Below the pieces are notes generated by a model, which saw nothing but the letters and a program-made list of their open reading frames with translations, was not told the DNA's origin and ran no database searches. A DNA stretch of 64,000 bases from Hippasteria phrygiana (Eukaryota > Echinodermata > Asteroidea > Valvatida > Goniasteridae). Shown here piece after piece: positions 35,423 through 45,700 of this stretch. The DNA lies in assembly GCA_037893225.1 (NCBI GenBank), contig JAZGUH010000085.1, positions 310,001 through 374,000 of the forward strand, given 5' to 3'. Made by a program: the position numbers and the translations under genes. The first letter of the stretch is position 1. Each line of letters begins with the position of its first letter.

Positions 35423-38400
35423 TTACGACTCATTTTGTAGAATCTGGTCACGTTGAGGCTTCTTCTTTGCATCAGAATACTTGGGTAATTTTCTACAATG
35501 AGGACAGAACCATTTTCCTTTTGGTGGTACGCGAATTAGTAGGCAATCCATATGGAACCATATAATGCCACACTTCTTATGGTCACATTTAATCATTTGT
35601 CCAAATGAAGGCTTTTCACAAAAGCACCACAGCCTGTCTGTCTCATTCTCACTGTCGTCAACAACTGTGTCTACTGGCTCTGGTACCTGGACAGTTCCTG
35701 TTAAAGACTGTACTGGTTTGCGGGACAGCCATTTCCCAATCAATTCTGGCAGGACCCCGATCACAAAGAATGATTTGACAGCCAATAGAGCCTCATCAAA
35801 AAATGTCCTATCTCTAGGGATCTCCTGGACAGTAATGTTTTCCCTTGTCCAAAGTACGAATACTGCTCTTTCCACATCACACACATTTAACTGGCACTGG
35901 ACTTGATAATAGTATTGATGGTCGTTTTTCAGTTGCCAGTGACCATCTCTTTTCTCCATGCAAAGACTTTGGGGCATTTCTGTAGATGGAAGACCATCTC
36001 GTACACAATAGGGGCACTTAACTTCGAGGAGACGAGGTTGGCAACATTTACAGTGTAACAGTCCATCGGGGGATGCCCCTACAAAAGGGTGTTTTGGGCT
36101 GATGTGTAGACCACAGTCTTTCACAACAAGGTCCTCATGTTTATGACCCTCCAGACAGCAATACGCCCCTCTTGCTTCCTTCTCGTGGTCACATCCCCAC
36201 CTGCAATTTTAAATCATATTCATAGTTAAAGATAAATGATAAGGTGACATTTACAGGAAGTAGGCCTACTCTACAGCAGTGTTTGAGTCGGCCAGTTTTA
36301 GAATCATTGGGCGGTGCCTGGAAACTAGTCAAAGGAAACAGAAATTGGCTGTACAAGGAGTCAAGAAAATGGAATCTCGATTCCGAATCCAATGTTGGAA
36401 TCCAGTAGAGTAGACACCTTCATAGAATCACCCAAGCCCACTCTACAGGTAGCATTTCAAGCGAACAATCTGACATACCTGGTGGCTGCGGTAGAGAATC
36501 GGAATGCCTCTGGATAGCAGACTCTCTTTATGAGAGTAGCAGATGGCATTGCAGGGTTTGTCCGCGCTGCACTTTTGAAGATTGATGCCGTGATTCGACC
36601 AGCCCTCTGAGTGAACCAAAACTTGCTGGATGCCTGACCACGTGTTCCCTCTTCAACAGCTCTGCACTGCTCTGTTGTAATCTGCATTAAGTGGAGAACA
36701 GAACAGCTCAATAAATCTCAGCTATTACATGTTCATCATTCCACAAACTAATTTTGATAGTATTAAAAGTCCACACTATATCAATATTTTTAAAGAGGAT
36801 TTTTGCCCTTCCCCAACATGATATATGGCAAAAATGGCAGACAGGGCAAAACACCTCTTTAAATTTACATCATCCCCAAGCAAAATGCCATTTTCTGACA
36901 CCAATATCTCTTTGAAATTATCCAATTCTTATCAGGGACAACAAATCAGCACACTTTATTTCAGGAACAGATTGATCCCCTATAAGCTCTACCCCTCGGC
37001 GTAAAAACCAGTCACATCTTTACGAGCCACACGTAGTAGGCACACGTATGTCAGACTTTGTAAGACTTTTTAATTCGTTCCTACGACAGTGATTAGTGAA
37101 TCTGTCAAAGGGCAGAGTTTAAACGATCCGTCTAGTGAAAATTTTCCTTTATTCATGCTGGCTAAGCTTAAACAGGAACAGCAAGTAAAATGTAATTGTG
37201 TTCTTGATTTTCCGTTGATTCTTAAGTTTCCAAGGACAAAGACTGTCATCAGGTTTTATACACTGTTTGTTAGTACAGTTTATTTAATAGTATTCTGCAG
37301 TAAAGAATTAGGTTTTACCTTTATTGAGTCGGCAACAGCGACACATGTTTGAAGAAGTTGAGGGTAGGTCAGGTCCAAGTTATTCGAGTCATAGAGGGAT
37401 GACAGGGCCTTTGGATACTTGTCAGTAGCAGATGAGGGGATGAACTCATGGGCATACTCGTCCATGACAAGATGAACAACTGGCCGAGCTGGTACTTGCC
37501 TAAGAGATGCATGGAATGCTGCCAGCTCTTCTGATGTTGGGGGTGTTGTTACAGATTCTGTCCTTGGTTTCTTACAGGAGTTGGTTGAAGGTTTGCTGAA
37601 GTTGATGCATTTCACTTGTGCGGCAGACACCTTGAAAATGGAAAAACACATAATCATCAACACATTAAAGAAGGATAGCTTTATGTTGCAACATGATACC
37701 TCAGAAAACACTGTGCACAGGCTCCTGTGTTGGTTCTTCACATTTATATGCTAGTTTGTGATGGTAGCCCTACACTCAGTTCAGACTGGCAGTCCAGAGT
37801 CACGTCGAGCCAAATTATTCCCAAGTTTTGTTAAAGTACATGAAAACATCGACGCCTGAAACAGTTTTGTGCGACTATGTGATTATATATGCTTTTTGAG
37901 TAAAGTTTGGCTTACATTTCTGTTCGCTGGTAGCCATGCACACTTTTTGGAAGTGCAGGCATCAAATCCTGAAACTTTCCTGAGCTGATTGGCTTTCATG
38001 ACGCTGGACATCAGTGCAGCAACATGGGTACAGGCTTCTCCCAATCTGTTAGGCAAGTCAATAATAAATCAAAAGAGAAGTCATATTTTATTTGCTTTGA
38101 AGATTATTTTACACAGAAATATCAGACAACAATGATTATTACCAGGACAAACAGCAGAAAATATTTCAGTGTCAAATGCTATGTAACGATGTATCCTACC
38201 CAGCCATACATGTGCAGTGTGCAGCTAGAATTTCTCCAGATTTCTCTGCAGCAAACCAGGGAACAAGAGGAGTAGCCGACATTCTCTGGCTGTGCTTCAC
38301 CTTGCCTATCACAACATATCTGGTCTCCCCTGATTCAGATTTGTAGGTGTGAAGTCTCATATCATGCACCCATCCAGCTTTGATAAAACTGTCTGATCCA

Positions 38401-39457
38401 GTCATGGATTTCCATGCATGAAATAAATAAATTAAACAAATTAATTTCCAATTAATACATTTGGTGATATTCGTTCAAATATAAAGTGTTTTCAAAGTGA
38501 ACAAAGAAACTGGCAGGAGCGGGATTCGAACCTGCGACCTCCGGGTTACCGTACCGGCGCTCTACCAACTGAGCTATTTTGCCCTATGTTGGCGGTCTCC
38601 CAAATTGTCAGTATCTGAAAATTTATTCAAATTTACCTAGTCAGTTTCCCTTTTCAATGACCGTGCCAAGATAACAGTCACAGAAAACGCAAACTTTTGC
38701 TTCCCCTATAAAGGCTATATAACGTTAGATTTAGCACAAAAAATTCCAGAATGAAGTCACAAAATTCAAGATTGTGCCAAAAATGTATACAGTTCTGAAC
38801 AGAAATGGATGGTTATTTTCCAATATTTTGATGTTCCTGGCCGATTTTGGTGGGGGTATTAATGAAAAATCTTTCCATCCCAAACTAAGCCCCTAGGCCT
38901 ACACGATTACCCAAGAAAAATAAGGGGAGGCATGTGGTATACCCCTACTACTACTACTACTACTACTAGTACTAGTACTACTAGTCTATGGGGTTCCCCA
39001 TAGGGTAGGCCTGGTATTCATGGTATTCCAATTTGGCCACCCCGTAGCCCCACTACTTTAGTGTAGCTGGCGGATTTTGACATCGGGCTGATGTCAAAAT
39101 CCGCCAGCTACACTAAAGTAGTGGGGCTAGCCACCCCAGTACCAGGCAAACCTGGCCTAGGCTATGTCATCAGGTCTATTTCCTATCAAACACAAAAGAC
39201 ATGACGGGAAAAAATGGCATAGCCTAACAATACATTACTTTTATTTCTTCCCGAGTGTGCTGGCTGGGAGTAGAAATCATGTAAATATACAAATCATTCC
39301 ACTGCACGTCAGGAATATGTTCAGGTGCAGCGTCCAGGCTCTTTGCATCCAAACGATAGGGATCGTCCTTTAACTGGCATGCTGTTAGTTTCTCTAAATA
39401 TCTAGCTTTTGATGCACCCGTCAACTCACACACATATGCAGACAGATACTCAGACAT
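35423..39457 (-). CDS. SWIM zinc finger, YqaJ-type nuclease and PHD finger protein, 6 exons
   Basis: Proposed exons in transcript order are 39457-39239, 38417-38200, 38045-37916, 37630-37319, 36681-36479 and 36200-35423 (619 residues). Phases match at every junction. Exons 2-3 encode a SWIM zinc finger (AHCTCMAG, then ACTHVAAL). Exons 5-6 encode a YqaJ/PD-(D/E)XK nuclease: RAGRITAS, TRWGCDHEKEARG, GASPDGLL, LLEVKCPY and YYQVQCQ carry the usual Asp, Glu-x-Lys and Gln. The C-terminus is a C4HC3 PHD finger (WCFC, CDHKKC, WFHMDC, WFCPHC), suggesting chromatin-directed nuclease activity. The one oddity is exon 2, whose expected start (38417) is preceded by AT, with no AG for over 50 nt. Either the start is misplaced or a splice site is lost. 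The start codon has a good context. Confidence 0.8.
38512..38583 (-). repeat. tRNA-like repeat (Thr-like GGT), degenerate
   Basis: A 72-nt tRNA-shaped sequence with A box (AGCTCAGTTGGTAGAGC), B box (GGTTCGAA) and anticodon-loop position GGT. Acceptor and anticodon stems have mismatches and position 33 is C rather than T. Two more copies on the plus strand (47646, 61833) share flanks, so this is a dispersed repeat, not a functional tRNA. It lies in intron 1 of the SWIM/YqaJ gene, close to exon 2. Confidence 0.6.
38640..38885. repeat. Fragment of the hAT-type MITE family seen intact at 39971
   Basis: It shares the 3' block with CCGATTTTGGTG, GGTATTAA and AATCTTTCC and an internal CACAGAAAACGCAAAC-like stretch with the elements at 39971-40324 and 43500-43795. 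The other end is not recognisable. Confidence 0.5.
39045..39129. repeat. Perfect 40-bp inverted repeat, 5-nt loop
   Basis: Arms 39045-39084 and 39090-39129 are exactly complementary around the loop GGGCT. It lies in intron 1 of the SWIM/YqaJ gene. Short direct GCCACCCC words flank both sides. No ends or target duplication of a known element were recognised. Confidence 0.85.
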
Positions 39458-39695
39458 GGTGACAAAACTGTCAAAAGCAACTTGATTTCAACACGATCTA
39501 GTCGAACTGGCGCTGAAACATGCCAAAACTAGTGTGTGCATACGTTATACACGTACATGTACGTACGTTTAATATAAACATGCATTCGCGGGCAGTCCGT
39601 TGACCTCGAAGATGGCGTCGTGATTGGTTGTTAGGGTTATTGTGACGTCAACGCATAAGGTCTTATAAACGAGTTAAAAATACTCCAGCAGGAAC
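39458..39695. promoter_or_regulatory. Probable bidirectional promoter, SWIM/YqaJ gene (minus) and TEPSIN (plus)
   Basis: Only 238 bp separate the two head-to-head start codons. The interval holds a perfect CRE/ATF palindrome TGACGTCA at 39643-39650, an inverted CCAAT box (ATTGGT) at 39623-39628 and a YY1-like AAGATGGCG at 39609-39617. CRE and CCAAT elements are common in housekeeping bidirectional promoters. The CRE is also the inner end of the candidate transposon terminal repeat (39643-39667), so it may have come with the element. Activity is inferred only. Confidence 0.5.
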
Positions 39696-39752
39696 ATGGC
39701 GGCGTCCACGGTAATGTCCGATGTTGTGGGAAAAGTCACGTTTGTGCATAAG
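39696..39752 (+). CDS. TEPSIN: TEPSIN exon 1
   Basis: Nineteen codons beginning MAASTVMSDVVGKVTFVHK, ending in phase 0 at AAG|GTAACA. The first ENTH helix continues directly into exon 2, as in vertebrate tepsin. Confidence 0.85.
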
Positions 39753-42700
39753 GTAACAGCAAATTTCTGTTTTTTATCATCATTGCCTGTTATAAAAGGG
39801 CATGCGCACAAAAATGTCATTTCTTTTTGGTAAGAGTTACTGTCCTTCAAAATTTGTTAACGATGAACCAGAGAACACAAGGCATGCCCAGTTCCCGGAC
39901 AGTTGCAGATGAGTTGTCAATTTTGGCGATTGTGTAGTGTAGGGCCCCTCTTTAGTTTTGATGAAATTAGGGAAAGATTTTACTTTAATAACCCCCACCA
40001 AAATCGGTGTCCATCTGTGTTCATAATTGTATAAACACTTGGCACAACCTTGTATTTTTGAGAATTTTGTTGGGACATTTTAGTGCAATATAGGAAAAGA
40101 ACGTTTGTGTTTTCTGTGTTAGAACTTTCTTGGCACGATGTATTCACTCAATGTGTTCACATACATGTTGATTTCTTCATTTTTACAGATTTTGCTGACA
40201 TAAATCTTAAAATAACAGGTTGTGCCACATGTTTAGACAGTTGTTATCAAAGAGGGTTGGTTATTTTCCAAGATGTTGCTGTTCTTGACCGATTTTGGTG
40301 AGGGTATTAAAGTAAAATCTTTCCGAAATTAGATTCAACCTAAAGCAGACTTCTCTTAATTCTATTGACATCGTTTTTTGTAATTTTGAACAGTTTATTT
40401 TGGTAGAAAATGCAATTTTCTTACGCGCTTTTATGGCAGTTGCTATGCGAATGAACGCGGTTTTGCGTGTTCACTGTGCATCGCGGTGATCGCCATCTAT
40501 ATTTTCGCGTTGCGTTTTGTCATCCTCATCGCCGCTTTACCCCAAAATTTTCCTCAAAACTAAAACCCTACCCTTTATCTACGGCATACCTGTTGGTGTG
40601 TAATGTCACTAACTAGTTTGGCAATTCCAATAACCTAAAAGTGGATTTTTGTTCCCTTGGGATAGGGAACAGGGTCCTACACTACACAATCGCCCCAATT
40701 TTAACATTGGATTCGAGTTGACCTGGGTTTGAGTTGACCTGGGTACGAGTTGACCTGGGTACGAGTTGACCTGGGTACGAGTTGACCTGGGTACGTGTTG
40801 ACCTGGGTACGAGTTGACCTGGGTACGAGTTGACCTGGGTACATGTATTGACACGGGTACAACTACAAGATGACCCAAAATCTTGCAGATATGTCTATAC
40901 TGCACTGTGTACATGCAGCCTTAGTGGCCAGATCACAAGACCAAATAATTATATCAGAATTACCATGTACTTGAGCAGAATTGGAAAAGAGGTAGAATAA
41001 AAGCAAAACTTAAGTTTTTACTGTACAAAGTGATAGGCCTGTCACTAATTTAAATAAGTCATTACACTACCGTTTCAACCATGACCATGCTAACCCCCAA
41101 GGGTGTGTGGAAAGTCGTATTGAAATTGATGGATTCAGCAGTGTTAGGGTTGAGCAAAGTACATTTTTACAAGTACATTGCCCCCCCCCCAAAAACAAAA
41201 TAGTCTAGATGTTGAATTTGTTTTGCCAATGCATAATATAATAATTTTGGCGATTGTGTAATGTAGGGCCTCTCTTTTTCTTACGCATTTTCGGCAGTTG
41301 CCATGCGACTATCAACGTGGTTTTGTGTGTTTACTGTGCATCGCGGTGATCGCCATCTTTATTTTCGCATTGCGTTTTGTCGTCTTCATCATCGCTTTAC
41401 CCCAAAAATTTCCCTCAAAAACTAAAACCCTGCCCTTTATGTAAGGCATACCTGTTGGTTTGTAATGCTGTTGTTACGGTCTGAAAATCTCCAGACTATC
41501 CGTTAATATAAATTACTAGAAAAAGCCTGAATTTTCTCAGATACAACAAAGAAATCAAACAAGATCACACTGATGTAAAGAACAAAGAAACAATGTGATT
41601 TAATAATGAGAAGATTCAAGAATCAGTAGGGTTTAACAAGTGTAGAATTAAGAAAAGATCTTATACAATATATTTATAACTTAAAAGGATCTTACGGGCG
41701 AGGACTTTTAGGCAAGGGCTCAGATGACTTGGGCAGCTCTGCAATGGGCGAGGACTTGGACGACTTGGGAACTCAGCAGCGGACGAGGACGACATCAATA
41801 ATGCGAGCGAATAAAACATTTTGGCGAGCTGGAACACCGGGCGAATTAACCTCCAAAACAGCCGAAGAGAGACGAAAACAGCGGGGGACGACACAAACTG
41901 GCTCCCGTCGCGAAAGTATGGGAATATGAGACCCCAAATAATGAACCGGCGACAGTTCACAAATAGATGTCTCTTTGTCCGGAAATAAAACTCGGCTCTA
42001 ACTCTCTCCAGACGCTCCTACGCAGACGAGTCATATAGAGGTCACAGGTCCGAATAAAACGGCTCGATGAACTCGATAACCAAAATCCCAACGAAATTCT
42101 CCGTCCGTCTAAAGTCCTGATTTTGTTTTGAAGTTAGCCCGTATATAAAGAATTTCATTCATTCCAGAAATTACTCAAATCCAGAATCATCTTACAAATC
42201 TAAAAACTGAAGGCTTACAATCACGCCACAAACTTCTCGAAAGAACGAGCGTGAACGAGATTTCTACACAGAACTTTCTGGCACATAAGCCGATAAGGCT
42301 TGGCGTAAATAACTTTGACCCATTCATTCACAAGTTAGGGTCAGCCGAGGTCACACGCGTATGCAAATAAGTGACGCGTGGCCTCGCCCACATTTGTGAC
42401 AGTTGTACATAATACTGAATGAGGGGCATATATGTACATTTCGTGAGGGGAATTTCATAACACTGACAATATTTACTTGTGTACATAACAATGTCGCTAT
42501 AACTGGCTTGGCAATTCCAATAACCTAAAATTAGATTTTATTTTAAAAATTTTTTATTCTGTTTATTTGTAATTCTCCCAACCAGTGTCGCTCAGAAATT
42601 TACCTGTTCGGGTGTACTCAGCTTTCTTCATTCAATATTAATTGAAAAAGGAATATGATCGTCCTCATTTCAGCTCCCCATGATAATAAAGGCAACATCA

Positions 42701-45700
42701 GATGACGACATTCCTACCGCTGGCTACCTGTATCAAGAGATTGCAGGTATTGGACAATTGGACAGATTGTGCTTACGCCCATCTTTTACTGTATTTTTAG
42801 TGTTTTAGTAATTGAAAAAAAAGTAACCTTTTTTGGGCTGTGATGGTCTCAGCAGTTAAAACAACCACACCTATAGATAAATTTGCACCTTCTCTGTTTA
42901 ATATTGGCCTGTACTGGTCCGACACAGGTGGCCATTACTTGTGGCCTCCAAATACCATCCTTTTGTCAACCCTGAGCTTTGGGTGACTGAATGCATCAAT
43001 TTAGTATTTGCAGTCATACAAAGTATAGCTTGCGGCACAGGCGTGGATGGCCCCGTGAATTTGTCCACGCTAAGTCTCGAAGTTCTAAAATATCAAAATC
43101 TCTATTTTACAAATGTATGTATTCATCATTGCTTCAAAATCAAAACTTGCATTTTTCTTATTTGGATTGGAATCTGTAAACCGCATGGTCTCCAAAAGAC
43201 CCTATTTTAATTCAGACACTGTTTTATTTGTTAATTATATTCTAAGCAATTTGGACACCCAATTTTTTTACTGTATTGCCAATTTGGATGCCCTCTTTCC
43301 AAATCCTCCAATTTTAATATGATTTTTCACACAATCTGGGGAGTTAGGATTAATAAATACAGTATCTTTTGTTGTCATCGTTTTGGAGCAGATCTTACAT
43401 ATGTCTCCAGCAACTACTGCAAATCGTTGCTCGATGTTCTGGTTGATAGATTGGACAAATCATCTCACCACATCAAGTTCAAGGTATATATTGATATAAA
43501 CATGTGGCACAACCTGTTATTTCAAGATTTATGTCAGCAAAATCTGTAAAAACAATGAGGAAGAAATCAACATGTATGTGAACACTTTGAGTGACCATAC
43601 ACTGTGCTAAGAACATCTAACACAGAAAACACAAACTTTCTTCCCCTATATTGCGCTAAAATGTCCCAACAAAATTCTCAAAATTAAAGGTGGTGCTAAG
43701 TGTTTATACAATCATAAACACAAATGGATGGTTATTTTCCAAGATTTGCTGTTCCTTACCGATTTTGGTGGGGTATTAAAGGTCATCTTTTCCCCTTTTT
43801 AATTCTATGGTTCTCATATTTTTTTGGCCTCAGTGGAGGATCGGTTGATCGAAGAAAAAAAAATCATGGGTAAATTGTTTTTATTTTTAAATGAATAATT
43901 AAGAAATAAACCCAACTTTGGCAACATTTAGCATTAAATACAAAAATTAATCATCTAATGTTTTAATCCGGAGCCAGAGTCTGTTAATATATTTATGTAT
44001 TCAAGGCTTCAGATTGGCAATGGGACTGGGGAATAGCTGGAGATGAAGCCCAAGCCGAAGCCAGGGTTTGAGAAACCCCCAATATTAGATCCCAGAATCA
44101 CTGGGAGGTTTAATTAAACTGTTAAACCCAGAAGTCATAATGTACTCTTTGTCAAGGTGGGACAATAGTTTGAAGGCTTCTATCCTTTGGACACCTGTTC
44201 TGGAAACCACACCGTCTTCGCCTTCCATCTTGGATCGAAAATCCCATGCAAGGGGTTCACAGGGATATGCTTACATACATGTATTTCATCCATCAAATGC
44301 TGTCGTGTCTCAAAATCATATTTTGTTTTGTGGGAAATAAAGCGTTTTTAACTCTAACCCTGTTAAATGCAACAGAATGCACCAATGGTAAAAAGTTGTT
44401 GCATTTAGCAGTCAAGGCATGTCTCCTGGTCTGATGCATTATTTTTGTATTTAGTATTATACATGTATAAGCCTCCAGCAACAAGGCTGGTACAGATGAG
44501 TTCACTGCACAGTGCAACATTGCATTTGGCAGGGTTCTTATTTCAGCTGTGTTGCATTCTGTTGCATTTGGCGGGGTGCTCAGAGAATACCTCGTAGGGG
44601 TTAGGGTTAATGCAGAAAAATAATTTGGGTTTCAGAATTTTAACCACTTCGCCTATTATCACCCCTGCTTCCTCCCCAAACTCACCCCCACTTTTGGAAC
44701 ACTGCTTGATATTTTTCATCAGGTGCTGCGAGTAATGAAATACGTAGTTGAAAATGGTAGTGAGGAGTTTCATAATGGTCTACTGCGACGATCCACAGGA
44801 GTTCAACTTGCTACCAGTAAGTATCCATTCATGAAAACAGTTGCATGGATCATTATCAAATGCTTTTTTCCCCCACTTATTGCAGAGATAATTGAACAGA
44901 TAAATACAACTCTGATATTAGTTAAATTGGTAAAAATGAGCTTGACAATGAACTTTGTCCAAGTTTTTGAAATGCTGTGTAAAGTAAGCTTATAAATGTC
45001 CATCCGGTATAGCATACATGTATATATTTTTACATCTCAAATCATTATCAGGTGTGATCGAACAGGGAGGTATCTGGGTTGACTATAACCCTACTCCCTT
45101 CCCCTCCCCCCGTGATGCACCCCTCCCGCAAATGTCAAAGAATATGACGAGCATGCTCTTGCAGTCTTGGTTGCGCTCCAGACCCTATGCGCCTTCTTCG
45201 GTCTTGTAGACTGCGGGCTCTTCCACTGCGAAGACTGCTGTTTGGTCTCTGGGTCATAGCCGTAGACCCAACACTTGTCCCCGCTGATGATCCTGGACAT
45301 GAAGTTTGGGTCATCCCGGGCCTGTTGACGGAGATCCTCACAGACTTCGACACGGTGCTGCTTCTGCTCAAGTTTCAGGTCCATTCTAAAATCGCAAATG
45401 CGCACGTACCAGTGGTCACAAAACACAGGTGCTGACATTGATCAAGCGATGTAACTTGAAATACTAACTCACGAAAGTTATTGCTTACACCTGCTATATG
45501 CGCATTACTGTGCTGCCCCCCGTTCGTTCGCAACAGGAACAGTCTCGGAACTTTTTTATCGCACCTCGTAGTTTGAAAAGATTGACGTACTCTGACAAAA
45601 ATGATTAAAAGTTTATTTTCTACTTTTGTTTGTAATCCTGACAGAATTTAATGGACCACCGGATCCTCTCCATGGTAACGCTCCGTACATTGCAGTCAGA

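Larger units (their letters stand above)
30167..39667. mobile_element. Candidate two-gene ISL2EU-type DNA transposon
   Basis: Two convergent multi-exon genes, a THAP/DDE transposase (plus) and a SWIM/YqaJ/PHD protein (minus), are bracketed by short imperfect inverted repeats at 30167-30191 and 39643-39667. By eye 22 of 26 aligned columns match, with two mismatches and two one-base gaps, ending in TGACGTCA on the inner side. From memory, ISL2EU elements (PIF/Harbinger-ISL2EU-Spy group) encode a transposase plus a separate YqaJ nuclease, which fits this pairing. No target-site duplication is clear. Alternatively, the matching ends are promoter CRE sites and the nuclease is an unlinked or host gene. 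Confidence 0.5.
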
